Shown here one piece after another: positions 29,094 through 37,699 of a DNA stretch of 64,000 nt. Every line of letters begins with the position of its first letter. Position 1 is the first letter of the stretch. This DNA comes from Gammaproteobacteria bacterium (GTDB lineage Bacteria > Pseudomonadota > Gammaproteobacteria > JAJFKG01). Made by a program: the position numbers and the translations under genes. The stretch covers positions 124,001-188,000 of the forward strand of contig JAJFKG010000005.1 of NCBI GenBank assembly GCA_021773335.1, written 5' to 3'. Below the pieces are notes generated by a model. The model was given only the letters and a program-made list of their open reading frames with translations, ran no database searches and was not told the DNA's origin.

Positions 29094-29486
29094 TTAAGCG
29101 GCTTTTTTCGCAGCCGACTTTTTAGCCGTAGTTTTCTTACTAGTTGTTTTCTTACTAGTTGTTTTCTTTGCTGTCGTTTTTTTCGCGGTGGTTTTCCCGG
29201 CAGTTTTTTTGGCTGCTTCAGCTTTTGCTTCGGCATTAACAACATTCACATATTTACGGTTATGTGGGCCTTTTTCTACAAATAACACGTGACCATCAAT
29301 CAAGGAAAATAGGGTATGGTCACGACCAATGCCAACATTGTTGCCAGCATGGAACTTGGTGCCGCGTTGGCGCACAATGATATTGCCTGCTGCAACTTGC
29401 TCACCACCATAACGCTTGACACCTAGGCGTTTCGACTCCGAATCGCGACCATTACGCGTACTACCGCCAGCTTTCTTATGTGCCAT
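29094..29486 (-). CDS. rpmA: 50S ribosomal protein L27 with long lysine-rich tail
   Basis: The first 85 residues are a standard L27 ([20 protein letters not shown], ending near [10 protein letters not shown]). A 45-residue tail built of Lys-Lys-Thr/Ser/Ala repeats follows ([20 protein letters not shown]), giving 130 residues where the family norm is 85-90. The tail resembles histone H1-like bacterial proteins. It is in frame without interruption and ends before a good terminator, so it is not a frameshift artefact. It lies in the rplU-rpmA operon. Confidence 0.95.
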   Translation of the reverse strand: MAHKKAGGSTRNGRDSESKRLGVKRYGGEQVAAGNIIVRQRGTKFHAGNNVGIGRDHTLFSLIDGHVLFVEKGPHNRKYVNVVNAEAKAEAAKKTAGKTTAKKTTAKKTTSKKTTSKKTTAKKSAAKKAA

Positions 29487-29509
29487 TGCTTTGTCCTCTT
29501 AAATTTATC

Positions 29510-29538
29510 GGTCCCACCCCAGAGGGGTGGAGCCAGTC
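29510..29538. repeat. Family C repeat between rplU and rpmA
   Basis: GGTCCCACCCCAGAGGGGTG is one family C unit inside the ribosomal protein operon spacer. Confidence 0.75.
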
Positions 29539-29549
29539 TATGAATAAAT

Positions 29550-29906
29550 TTATGCTGCTTCTGCTTTATCGTCTGTGGTTTTCTTCGCAGCCGCACGCTT
29601 CTTAATGCCGGTGATTTTCACTTGGGTATAATCTTGGCGATGCCCCATCACGCGACGGTAATTTTTACGACGACGGAATTTAATCACACGAAGCTTTTTA
29701 CCGCGGCCATGCCCGACAACTTCAGCCGCGACTTCCGCACCCTTGATCGTCGGCGCACCAACCGTGACTTTGTCGCCATCGGCGATTAGCAAAACTTGGT
29801 CAAAATTGACTTTTTTGCCTTCCTCGACATCCAGCGTTTCGAGACGCAGCGTTTGCCCTTCTTCTACTTTGTATTGTTTACCACCGCTCTTGATCACCGC
29901 GTACAT
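29550..29906 (-). CDS. rplU: 50S ribosomal protein L21
   Basis: A 118-residue protein binding 23S r[23 protein letters not shown] starts the family, and [20 protein letters not shown] is the conserved C-terminal part. About 15 residues ([17 protein letters not shown]) extend beyond the 103-residue norm, echoing the Lys/Ala/Thr tail of the adjacent L27. The ATG at 29906 has AGGAG eight bases upstream; the ATG two codons earlier abuts that site. First gene of rplU-rpmA. Confidence 0.95.
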   Translation of the reverse strand: MYAVIKSGGKQYKVEEGQTLRLETLDVEEGKKVNFDQVLLIADGDKVTVGAPTIKGAEVAAEVVGHGRGKKLRVIKFRRRKNYRRVMGHRQDYTQVKITGIKKRAAAKKTTDDKAEAA

Positions 29907-30077
29907 CGTCATTTCTCCTTCGAAATCTGGCAGTTAGCGCAACCGACTTATTTCTAAACAAGCGCTATCAGCCTTTATCGTGTCTAATTATGAGTCTATT
30001 AAAGGCCGCATATTCTACGGATTTTGTGGGACAACTGCAAGAAATCTTTGCCAAGAACGCGATGCAGAGCTGATTCT

Positions 30078-30325
30078 TGTGTAGACTACTGTCTTCTAGT
30101 CAAGCTCAGATGTAGCCCGGATAAGTTGCGCAGCAACGTCATCCGGGAACCGCAAGCGCTAACAACCTCCCCGGATGACGTGCGTGCCGCGCTTATCCGG
30201 GCTACGGCTTACGTAGGAACAAATGCTAATGTAGCCTTGATAAGCCGCGTAGCGGCGCATCAAGGAGCAGCATTTGCCAACACATTCCCTTGATGCGCGC
30301 CTTCGGCGCTTATCAAGGCTACCAT
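30078..30325. repeat. Tag, family A and family B repeats in series
   Basis: GTAGACTACTGTCTTCTAGT (tag), a full family A unit (30113-30205) and a full family B unit (30233-30322) lie in order. Together they fill the rplU-ispB gap apart from about 170 bp of AT-rich promoter DNA next to rplU. Confidence 0.85.
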
Positions 30326-30400
30326 ATGAGCTTGACAGTTTCAGCGCATCGCCCTAGCATGCCCCCTCATAAATTAAGAGCTTCGCATAAGGGCCTCATA

Positions 30401-31369
30401 ATGCAATTAGATGAAATCCGTAGCCTTGTCAGCGATGAAATGGCAGCGGTTGATCAATTTATTGACACCCAATTAAACACCAACATCGATTTCATTACTG
30501 AAGTCGGCAGACATATTATTGAAAGTGGCGGGAAACGCTTACGCCCGATGTTAGTTCTCTTGAGCGCAAAAGCCTTTGATTATCAAGGCGATGGCCATGT
30601 GCGCTTAGCGGCAGTTATCGAATTTATCCATACAGCAACCCTGCTGCATGACGATGTCGTCGATGCTTCAGACTTGAGGCGCGGTAAAAAAACAGCCAAT
30701 GCGATGTGGGGCAATGAGGCTAGCGTCTTGGTCGGTGACTTTTTGTATTCTCGTTCCTTTCAAATCATGGTGGGCCTCAACTCCATGCGCGTGATGGGTA
30801 TCCTCGCCCAGGCAACTAATACCATCGCCGAAGGCGAAGTCTTGCAGCTACTCAATTGCAATGATGCCGCAACCACCGAAGAGCGTTATTTCGAAGTGAT
30901 TCGTTATAAAACGGCTACCCTGTTCGAAGCGGCGAGCAAACTCGGTGCGACACTGGCACAGCGCGAGCCGTGGCAAATCGATATCGCCGCGAAATATGGT
31001 ATGCACTTAGGTATGGCCTTTCAAATGATTGATGATGCCTTGGATTATCAATCCAGCAGTGAAGAAATGGGCAAAAGTCGCGGCGATGATCTCGCCAAAG
31101 GCAAACCTACCCTGCCCTTGATTTATGCCTTGCAGCATGGCAGCAAAGAACAACAGGCGGTGATTAAGCATGCTATCGAGCAAGGCCGACGTGAAGATTT
31201 AGATGCAATCAGCAAAACAATTCACGAAACTAATGCTATCGATTACACGTTTAATGTAGCAAAACAACAAATCGATATTGCACTCGATGCCTTACAAGAA
31301 ATACCGCCGTCACCCTACCGTGATGCTATGCAAGCACTCGCGGAATTTAGTTTGCAGCGCACGTACTAG
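30401..31369 (+). CDS. ispB: Octaprenyl diphosphate synthase
   Basis: A 322-residue trans-prenyltransferase making the ubiquinone side chain. The first Asp-rich motif is in LLHDDVVDASDLRRG and the second in QMIDDALDYQSSSEEMGKSR; GGKRLRPML is also present. I start at the ATG at 30401, with AAGGG seven bases upstream; the in-frame extension from 30290 would translate a family B repeat and is rejected. The rplU-ispB divergent arrangement matches E. coli. Confidence 0.95.
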   Translation: MQLDEIRSLVSDEMAAVDQFIDTQLNTNIDFITEVGRHIIESGGKRLRPMLVLLSAKAFDYQGDGHVRLAAVIEFIHTATLLHDDVVDASDLRRGKKTANAMWGNEASVLVGDFLYSRSFQIMVGLNSMRVMGILAQATNTIAEGEVLQLLNCNDAATTEERYFEVIRYKTATLFEAASKLGATLAQREPWQIDIAAKYGMHLGMAFQMIDDALDYQSSSEEMGKSRGDDLAKGKPTLPLIYALQHGSKEQQAVIKHAIEQGRREDLDAISKTIHETNAIDYTFNVAKQQIDIALDALQEIPPSPYRDAMQALAEFSLQRTY

Positions 31370-31427
31370 CGTCGCACCACCGCCAGTCTGCACATTATCC
31401 CGTTAAGCAGACTCGCACTCACACCAT

Positions 31428-31504
31428 CGGGGTGTAGCTCAGCTTGGTAGAGCACTGTCTTCGGGAGGCAGGGGCCGGAGGTTCAAATCCTCTCACCCCG
31501 ACCA
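31428..31504 (+). tRNA. tRNA-Pro (anticodon CGG)
   Basis: 77 bases including an encoded CCA. The acceptor stem CGGGGTG pairs with CACCCCG, the D-arm is AGCTCAGCTTGGTAGAGC, the anticodon stem CTGTC/GGCAG encloses the loop TTCGGGA with anticodon CGG, and the T-arm has GGTTCAAATCC. The body resembles E. coli proK. The DUF4143 ATPase 3 locus begins immediately downstream. Confidence 0.93.
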
Positions 31505-31510
31505 TTTACT

Positions 31511-31592
31511 CTTATTCTGTTACAAAGCTTGCCACAAAATGCCCTTATTTTGTGACAAACTTTGGTATATAATACCCTTATTCTGTGACAAA
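31511..31592 (+). promoter_or_regulatory. Three 33-bp-spaced repeats before ATPase 3
   Basis: CTTATTCTGTTACAAA (31511), CTTATTTTGTGACAAA (31544) and CTTATTCTGTGACAAA (31577) begin exactly 33 bp apart. A TATAAT-like -10 (31568-31573) lies between copies 2 and 3. The array looks like an iterated operator controlling the ATPase gene that starts at 31606. Confidence 0.55.
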
Positions 31593-31605
31593 AAAGCAAA
31601 GCAAA

Positions 31606-32949
31606 ATGTATAATCGCCATATAAATCAATCATTTAATGAATGGTCGCAACACCCGTCGCGTAAACCATTGATTTTACGTGGTGCAAGGCAGGTGGGAAA
31701 AACCACTGTAGTAAGAGAATTTGGTAAGCAATATGCGCGATTTTTATACCTCAACCTAGAACTCAAAGCAGATAGGGACCTGTTTGAACGTGATTACCCA
31801 CCCGATGAGTTGATCGCAGCGATACATTTCCATCTACAAAAGTCACTTGTAACACAAGGCGAGACATTACTGTTTATCGACGAGATACAGAGTTCACCTA
31901 AAGCGGCGGCTATGTTGCGTTATTTCTATGAAGAACGTAACGATATCCACGTTATTGCGGCAGGCTCATTATTAGAGACTTTGATCGATAGCCACATTAG
32001 CTTCCCCGTTGGACGCGTAGAATATCGATTTATGTATCCGCTGACATTCGCAGAATATCTGCTAGCAGCTAATGAAACTGAAGCTCTCAATGCACTTAGG
32101 CAGAATCCCTGCCCCGATTTCGCACATGACAGATTAATCGCGCTCTTTCACCAATATACACTTGTCGGCGGCATGCCCGAAGCAGTGGCTGCATTTTTTG
32201 AGACACGGGATATTTTAGCCACCAATAATGTTTATCAAAATTTATTAACGGCATTTATGGATGATGTAGAAAAATATGCAACTAATCGCACTATGGCACA
32301 AGTGATTCGCCATGCTATAGCGCATGCGCCCATGGAAGCTGGAGCCCGAGTACAATTTCAAGGTTTTGGTAATTCCAACTACAAATCGCGCGAAATGGGC
32401 GAAGCCTTGCGTACCCTAGAAAAAGCGATGCTTATCAAACTCGTCTATCCCACGACTCAAACAGCCTTGCCCGCGGAGACCAACCATAAGAAGTCCCCAC
32501 GCTTACAATTTTTAGATATTGGTATGGTGAATCATGTTGCCGGTTTACAGCAACATTATTTTAACTTAAATGATCTGAACACACTCCATAAGGGCCAAAT
32601 CATCGAAAGTATTATTGGACAAGAGTTGTTGGCGACTTACCCTCGCTTACAACAAACACTCAAGTTTTGGGTACGTGAAAAGCCACAATCCAATGCTGAA
32701 GTTGACTATGTTGTACCTTTTCAGCAACACCTTATTCCTATCGAAGTGAAATCAGGCACAGCCGGCAGACTGAGATCCTTAATGCAATACATGGAAGCAA
32801 CCGACCATACGTATGCGATTCGCTTTTATGCCGGAAAAATTCAGCAAGACGAATTGCAAACGTCATCAGGTAAGACATTTACCTTATTAAGCTTGCCCTA
32901 TTATCTCGTGAGCTGCTTACAACAATATCTACAGCAGTTTGTACAGTAA
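31606..32949 (+). CDS. AAA-family ATPase with DUF4143 domain (copy 3)
   Basis: A 447-residue ATPase of a different subfamily from copies 1 and 2. Walker A is GARQVGKTT, Walker B LLFIDEIQSSP, sensor-1-like AAGSLLETL and then the conserved VGRVEYRFMYPLTFAEYL. The DUF4143 domain includes VGGMPEAVAAFFETRD and a C-terminal nuclease-like pattern AEVDYVVPFQQHLIPIEVKS. I prefer the ATG at 31606 over GTG at 31585, which lies in the third operator-like repeat. Its 3' end overlaps the ankyrin gene tail-to-tail by 49 bp. Position directly after a tRNA gene suggests acquisition by transfer. Confidence 0.85.
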   Translation: MYNRHINQSFNEWSQHPSRKPLILRGARQVGKTTVVREFGKQYARFLYLNLELKADRDLFERDYPPDELIAAIHFHLQKSLVTQGETLLFIDEIQSSPKAAAMLRYFYEERNDIHVIAAGSLLETLIDSHISFPVGRVEYRFMYPLTFAEYLLAANETEALNALRQNPCPDFAHDRLIALFHQYTLVGGMPEAVAAFFETRDILATNNVYQNLLTAFMDDVEKYATNRTMAQVIRHAIAHAPMEAGARVQFQGFGNSNYKSREMGEALRTLEKAMLIKLVYPTTQTALPAETNHKKSPRLQFLDIGMVNHVAGLQQHYFNLNDLNTLHKGQIIESIIGQELLATYPRLQQTLKFWVREKPQSNAEVDYVVPFQQHLIPIEVKSGTAGRLRSLMQYMEATDHTYAIRFYAGKIQQDELQTSSGKTFTLLSLPYYLVSCLQQYLQQFVQ

Positions 32950-33314
32950 AAATTCATCGTCTGAGTGCTAGCACCCACAGCTAATAAAGCTTTTACGGAT
33001 TGAAGGTGGCCATTCCCGCAAGCACTGTGCAGCGGTGTGGAGCCAGCCCTATTAGTCATATTGATATCCGCACCCGCATCCAGTAGCAGTTTTACAACAG
33101 CAGTGTGGCCCTTCCAGCAAGCATAATGTAGCGCGGTGTTATTGTTATCGTCTTGAACGTTGACATTGGCAGATATATCAGGATTGCTCAGCAGCGAAGC
33201 GACCCTAGCACAGACCTCCTCCCCTGCGAGCTGCTCATTTCGAACGGCAGTCATCAAAAGCTTGGAATGGTCATCGTTGAATGTCCGCAGTGGCTTAGAT
33301 GGGGCAATCCCCAT
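32901..33314 (-). CDS. Ankyrin-repeat protein, likely truncated
   Basis: A 137-residue protein with two good ankyrin repeats (NTALHYACWKGHTAVVKLLL; STPLHSACGNGHLQSVKALL). GGAGAAG lies seven bases before the ATG at 33314, so the upstream extension is rejected. The last 15 residues (NFYCTNCCRYCCKQLTR) are encoded antisense to the end of ATPase 3 and do not look like ankyrin sequence. The gene therefore seems to have lost its original 3' part when the ATPase locus arrived. Ankyrin proteins are frequent effectors in intracellular bacteria. Confidence 0.75.
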   Translation of the reverse strand: MGIAPSKPLRTFNDDHSKLLMTAVRNEQLAGEEVCARVASLLSNPDISANVNVQDDNNNTALHYACWKGHTAVVKLLLDAGADINMTNRAGSTPLHSACGNGHLQSVKALLAVGASTQTMNFYCTNCCRYCCKQLTR

Positions 33315-33721
33315 GCGTCTTCTCCTGTGCATGCGTATCGGTAAAGACTGGCACCGCTCCCTCACGCTTACGCGCTTGTGCTGGCCAGATGGAAGATGGG
33401 CAATATGGCGCTATGCAGAGGTCTGAGGCACCACCCGATTGGTTGGTCGAAAATTTAACACGCTTGCCGCCCGTTAATCAAACAGATAGCTAAGGCATGG
33501 ACATATCCTGCGGGCAATTATTATTCAACAAACCATTGTATGTCGTGTTTTGCAAGCGTTAGTTTAGGTATCAGTGAGTTTGCAAGAGCAGAGCGATTCT
33601 GATAGAATTTTTAACAGTTTTTATTACGTTTTGCTGACAACCTCGCCGTTGTGCATATCGTCGTTATTCCTAGTGTTGCGCACGTTTCCTTTAAACTGAA
33701 TATTCAACTTAGCTAACCACT
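33315..33721. other. Intergenic, no gene seen
   Basis: About 400 bp between the divergent ankyrin and LuxR genes. Plus-strand frames here are antisense continuations of the ankyrin region, without ribosome sites or recognisable protein. The last 200 bp are AT-rich and should hold the promoter of the LuxR gene; I see no convincing -35/-10 pair. Confidence 0.5.
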
Positions 33722-34561
33722 ATGCCTAACCTCAAAAAAACAATCATTATGAATACGGGTACTGATGTCGATCAACTCACCAGTTCTTTAAAAAAATATG
33801 CGATTGATTGCTTTGGTTACGTTAGAATTTATAAAGATAATACGCATATCAGTTTATGTAATTTAACGCCTTGGATTGAAATACTCTATTCCGATTATTT
33901 TCAAAATGGCGTTTGCCAAAAAAGCTTTGATAGCTACCAAGCAGGAAATTTTCTATGGGTTGATGCAAAAGATAAAACGACCATACTTGCAATGAAAGCG
34001 CGCCACAATATCGAACATGGCATCACTATCATCCTAGGCAATGATGAATATTGGGAATTGTATAATTTTGCAAGCTCCGACCCTAGAGTAAATGCTTCTT
34101 ATTTTATTAACCACCTAGACTTGTTTTACGAATTTATCCACCAATTTCCCGCGCAAGCAAAATATCTTTTACTGGACGCAGAAAAAGACAGGAATATATT
34201 ACCTAAATGCAGCGATGAGGATGACGTGCAAGAAAAGAAATTTCCATTTCATTATCTGCACCAAGAAACAATAGAGCCCGCCTCTATAATAGACTGCCAT
34301 GAAATCGAGAAATACTTTCTCGAAGAATCACCTAAAAATATTGTTGCTAGTACTAATAAAACTCTCCCATCTCTTCTAAACCCGCTATCGCCGCGTGAAC
34401 AACAATGTTTAGCTTTACTCGGAAAAGGTCAAACCGCAAAATCCATCGGCAGCATACTCGCTTTGAGTCCCAAAACGGTCTACCACTATGTTGATAACAT
34501 TAAGAAAAAACTAAGCTGTAGTACTAAAAAAGAATTAATCGAGCTTTACTGGTCGCTGTAA
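33722..34561 (+). CDS. LuxR-family transcriptional regulator
   Basis: A 279-residue protein. Residues 222-279 form a LuxR/FixJ helix-turn-helix (LSPREQQCLALLGKGQTAKS, then LALSPKTVYHYVDNIKKKL) with the conserved Glu of the first helix. The N-terminal 200 residues do not match a receiver domain or an obvious autoinducer domain; they may bind a ligand, with Trp/Tyr-rich segments (LCNLTPWIEILYSDYF). This layout is common in Legionella LuxR proteins. The receiver gene 150 bp downstream on the same strand may be part of the same circuit. Confidence 0.85.
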   Translation: MPNLKKTIIMNTGTDVDQLTSSLKKYAIDCFGYVRIYKDNTHISLCNLTPWIEILYSDYFQNGVCQKSFDSYQAGNFLWVDAKDKTTILAMKARHNIEHGITIILGNDEYWELYNFASSDPRVNASYFINHLDLFYEFIHQFPAQAKYLLLDAEKDRNILPKCSDEDDVQEKKFPFHYLHQETIEPASIIDCHEIEKYFLEESPKNIVASTNKTLPSLLNPLSPREQQCLALLGKGQTAKSIGSILALSPKTVYHYVDNIKKKLSCSTKKELIELYWSL

Positions 34562-34710
34562 AAGGTAAAATATCGCACAAGAAAAGCAGATTTAGTCCAT
34601 TTAATGTCCAGATGTGGCGTGCTAGGATCTGCTTTTAGAGGTTGCCTGTTATTTTAGGGCCAATGTACTACGCTAAGAATGGAACGACAAATTATTCAAG
34701 GTGATTGACG

Positions 34711-35070
34711 ATGGAACGCAAGAAAAAAACAGTACTTTTGATTGAAGACAATTACACAGCCTTAATGGCACAAACCACTCTGCTTGAATCTATGAATTAC
34801 GACGTGATCCAAGCATCTAATGGCACGGAAGGTATCGATTGGGCGAACTTAGATTCCTTTGATATCTTGATGATTGATATCGGTCTACCCGATATTAGTG
34901 GCTTGGATGTCGTGCAAAAACTACGTGCTATCCCCAAATATACTGCCGTTAAAGCAGTTGCCGTTACTGCCGATGTTACCCAAGATAGACGCAGCGAATT
35001 GTTGGCGAAAGGCTTTGATCAGGTCATTGAAAAACCCTTAACGATTGAAGCGATTGAGGGTTTGGCGTAG
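34711..35070 (+). CDS. Stand-alone CheY-like response regulator
   Basis: A 119-residue receiver domain with no output domain. Acidic pair in LLIEDNYTAL, phospho-acceptor Asp in DILMIDIGLPDISGLDVVQK, switch Thr in AVTADV and Lys in VIEKPL are all present. AAGGTG lies seven bases before the ATG at 34711. Its sequence style (IDIGLPDISGLDVV) closely resembles the last receiver of the degenerate hybrid kinase at 39228-41453 (LDIGLPGQSGLATAEV), hinting that they share a phosphorelay partner. Confidence 0.9.
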   Translation: MERKKKTVLLIEDNYTALMAQTTLLESMNYDVIQASNGTEGIDWANLDSFDILMIDIGLPDISGLDVVQKLRAIPKYTAVKAVAVTADVTQDRRSELLAKGFDQVIEKPLTIEAIEGLA

Positions 35071-35123
35071 TGACACGACCTTGGTCTTGCACCGTGGAAC
35101 GACCTAAATATTCCTCGCTACGC

Positions 35124-35285
35124 TCAGGATGACAAAACAGCAAATCGTAACCCGGATAAGCGCGACACGCGCGTCATCCGACCTTCTGGCACCGAGGTAA
35201 ATGAATTGTATTCATCAAATAACCAATGATTCACTGGCGCATCCTTTTTAACGCGCAACTTGGCGTGAATAATATGTCCTTGCAT
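35124..35285 (-). CDS. Possible small protein running into a repeat
   Basis: A 53-codon frame with GGAG five bases before its ATG. The first 35 residues (MQGHIIHAKLRVKKDAPVNH onward) look like ordinary protein; the rest is encoded by a degraded family A repeat (35147-35182). It is either a short gene or the stump of a longer one cut by repeat insertion. No family is recognised. Confidence 0.3.
   Translation of the reverse strand: MQGHIIHAKLRVKKDAPVNHWLFDEYNSFTSVPEGRMTRVSRLSGLRFAVLSS
35145..35183. repeat. Family A repeat fragment
   Basis: GTAACCCGGATAAGCGCGAC followed by ACGCGCGTCATCCG is the left half of family A with two changes. Confidence 0.7.
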
Positions 35286-35483
35286 ATCAGCTCCACATAA
35301 TTTCGCTTTTGCTAGAATATGTTACAGTTCAATATAACAAGGCAAAAACGCAGGTCAATACCGTAAATTTCGGGGTTTTTAAGCCTTTTTTGCATGAAAT
35401 TACGTTGATTCTAGCAAGCTAAACATGATTCTTAAGCTGACTTTCTATACAATAGCGCCACTTTATCGATAACAGAGGTTATT

Positions 35484-36311
35484 ATGAGCAAATCAGCTAA
35501 CGCTGCAATTATCATCCCAGCACGCTATGGGTCAACACGCTTTCCGGGCAAACCATTGACGATAATTGCCGGTAAGAGTATGTTGCAGCGCGTGTGTGAA
35601 GTTGCCTCTCGCGCCGCCCAAGACCACGCTAATTGCCAAGTGGTTGTCGCCACCGATGATGAGCGCATCGTGCAACATGTCGCTGAGCTTGGCTATCATG
35701 CGGCGATGACAGACACTCACTGCAAGACGGGCAGTGACCGTGCTTTGCAAGCGTGCCAGCAATTGCCACAACAACCGGATATCGTCATCAATCTACAAGG
35801 CGATGCACCGCTGACACCGCCGCACATGGTGCGTGCTGTGTTAGACACTTTGCTCACCAACAACGATGTCCAAGTCGCCACCCCGGTACAACGCCTCCCC
35901 TGGGCTGAACTGGATAAACTACGCCAGCGCAAACAAAACACGCCGTTTAGTGGCACCACGGTCACCATCGATAGCCGGGGCGATGCATTTTGGTTTTCGA
36001 AGCAAATTGTTCCAGTGATTCGTAACGAAGAAAAACTACGCGCAGCGAGTGACCTATCACCCGTGCATCAACATATTGGTCTATACGGCTTTAAGTACCC
36101 TACGCTACAAGCCTTTGTCGAATTACCGTTGGGACATTACGAACAACTTGAACAACTCGAACAATTACGCCTATTAGAAAACAATATCAAAATCCGCACC
36201 GTTAGCATCGAACTCGGCGATTACCCTGCTTCATCCGGTGTTGATACACCGGCAGATGCGCAACACGTCAGTGACATTATTCAACGCTATGGAGAATTAT
36301 TGAATGACTAA
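35484..36311 (+). CDS. kdsB: 3-deoxy-manno-octulosonate cytidylyltransferase
   Basis: A 275-residue enzyme making CMP-Kdo for lipid A-core synthesis, so the cell has a Gram-negative outer membrane. The N-terminal nucleotide loop is IIIPARYGSTRFPGKPL; the substrate segments are ATDDERI, NLQGDAPLTPP and HIGLYGFKYPTLQAF. There is a small insertion of repeated EQLEQLEQLRLLEN near residue 215. It overlaps the next gene by 8 bp, implying translational coupling. Confidence 0.96.
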   Translation: MSKSANAAIIIPARYGSTRFPGKPLTIIAGKSMLQRVCEVASRAAQDHANCQVVVATDDERIVQHVAELGYHAAMTDTHCKTGSDRALQACQQLPQQPDIVINLQGDAPLTPPHMVRAVLDTLLTNNDVQVATPVQRLPWAELDKLRQRKQNTPFSGTTVTIDSRGDAFWFSKQIVPVIRNEEKLRAASDLSPVHQHIGLYGFKYPTLQAFVELPLGHYEQLEQLEQLRLLENNIKIRTVSIELGDYPASSGVDTPADAQHVSDIIQRYGELLND

Positions 36312-36948
36312 TATTATTATCGCGCGCCATGGCAATACCTTTGATAAAGGCGATGCGGTAACGCGCGTGGGTGCACGCACTGATTTACCTTTGTCAAAGA
36401 GTGGAAAAGAACAAGCGCAATTATTAGGAACCTATTTGCAGCAAGAACATCCGCATATTGCAGCGTGTTTTTGCAGTGAATTAAACCGCACACAGGAAAC
36501 CGCTAAGCTCGCCTTAAAGCAAGCAGACATTGATATAGAAGCTCAAACACGCGCATGCTTTAATGAAATCGATTATGGTCCTGACGAAAATCAATCCGCA
36601 GAAACGGTTATTACACGCATTGGTCGTGAGGCATTAATCGCTTGGGATGAACAAGCAATAGTGCCTGATGGCTGGCAAGTTGATCCGCAACAAATTCAAC
36701 GTGCTTGGTCGCAGTTTGCCGACGAAGTCGTGACAAATTTTCCCGCTCAATCGGTGTTGGTGGTTACCAGCAATGGCATCGCCCGCTTCGCCCCCTGTAT
36801 TACGCCAGATTTCGACGCTTTCAAAGCATCGCATACCATTAAACTCAGCACTGGCGCGGTCGGCTGCCTGAACCACAATGGCACGCAATGGCAAGTCGCC
36901 TATTGGAATCGCAAACCGAAAGATATGCTTGAGGATGTGGGTCATTAA
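36304..36948 (+). CDS. Histidine phosphatase family protein
   Basis: A 214-residue phosphoglycerate-mutase-like phosphatase. The catalytic RHGNT motif is at the N-terminus (IIIARHGNTFDKGD), with SELNRTQETAKLAL and a later TSNGIARF where the second His is normally found as SHG, so that residue is changed. The 8-bp overlap with kdsB suggests a role near Kdo or nucleotide sugar metabolism, but the substrate is unknown. It could be a sugar-phosphate phosphatase. Confidence 0.8.
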   Translation: MTNIIIARHGNTFDKGDAVTRVGARTDLPLSKSGKEQAQLLGTYLQQEHPHIAACFCSELNRTQETAKLALKQADIDIEAQTRACFNEIDYGPDENQSAETVITRIGREALIAWDEQAIVPDGWQVDPQQIQRAWSQFADEVVTNFPAQSVLVVTSNGIARFAPCITPDFDAFKASHTIKLSTGAVGCLNHNGTQWQVAYWNRKPKDMLEDVGH

Positions 36949-37144
36949 TAATGACTTAGGCGGCCTTGCATAACCGTTAAATCGCGCCTAGCATGTGTCA
37001 ATCCACGAAAAATCAGATAGTTAACAACCTCCTCCCAAGCAGCAAACGCTAGCTCGGCGCAATAGCTAATTCATTCGGAACTTAACTATCGAAAAAGTGT
37101 CTACACTTAGGTATAGGTGTAAAAATTGAGTTAGAGGAATGGCA

Positions 37145-37609
37145 ATGATTAAGATTGGCCGTCTATGGCGTATTAAGTACCTCGCATGGTATAGCGCTGG
37201 AATATTTATTTTAATGTTGCTAACAACCCTGCAAACAGCTTATGCAAGCGAATATCAAATCATTGTGCTGAATCAATCACAATTTCCTTGGAAATTATCT
37301 GCAAATACGATAATTGCTGATCATCATAAATTAGTTGAGAATAATAAAAAATATGCAATTGGTGATCGTATCCAACTCGGCACCTTACAACGTCTCGACA
37401 ATCTAAACATACAAAGCATCGATACTATTCAGATAGATTCGGATAGCAATACTTTCGCTAACATGTCCTGTGCGGTTAATGTGACTTTTAAAGAGCGTGA
37501 TGCCAAACCTACTCTCGCGGTCACTGCCTTTCCGCCAAAAATTTGTAACGCCACTCTGTTGGGTGATACGATCTTGATTGCGACCAAGCCACTAGAATAT
37601 CAGCCCTAA
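37145..37609 (+). CDS. Unknown exported protein
   Basis: A 154-residue protein with a signal peptide or anchor (WYSAGIFILMLLTTLQTAYA, cleavage near YAS). The remainder is beta-rich (YQIIVLNQSQFPWKLSANTI) with two Cys that could pair. AGAGGA lies six bases before the ATG at 37145. No family is recognised, and no operon partner is evident. Confidence 0.65.
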   Translation: MIKIGRLWRIKYLAWYSAGIFILMLLTTLQTAYASEYQIIVLNQSQFPWKLSANTIIADHHKLVENNKKYAIGDRIQLGTLQRLDNLNIQSIDTIQIDSDSNTFANMSCAVNVTFKERDAKPTLAVTAFPPKICNATLLGDTILIATKPLEYQP

Positions 37610-37699
37610 AAGCCGTAAACTACTGTCTCTGCGTCAAGCCCCCTAACCTCTCCTACGTCATCCTCCGCGCAGGCAGAGGATTCATATTTAACCAAAGAG

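Noticed and set aside
30290-30400. Longer IspB starting at 30290
   Set aside because: The extra residues are encoded by a family B repeat; ATG 30401 has a ribosome site and matches the family N-terminus.
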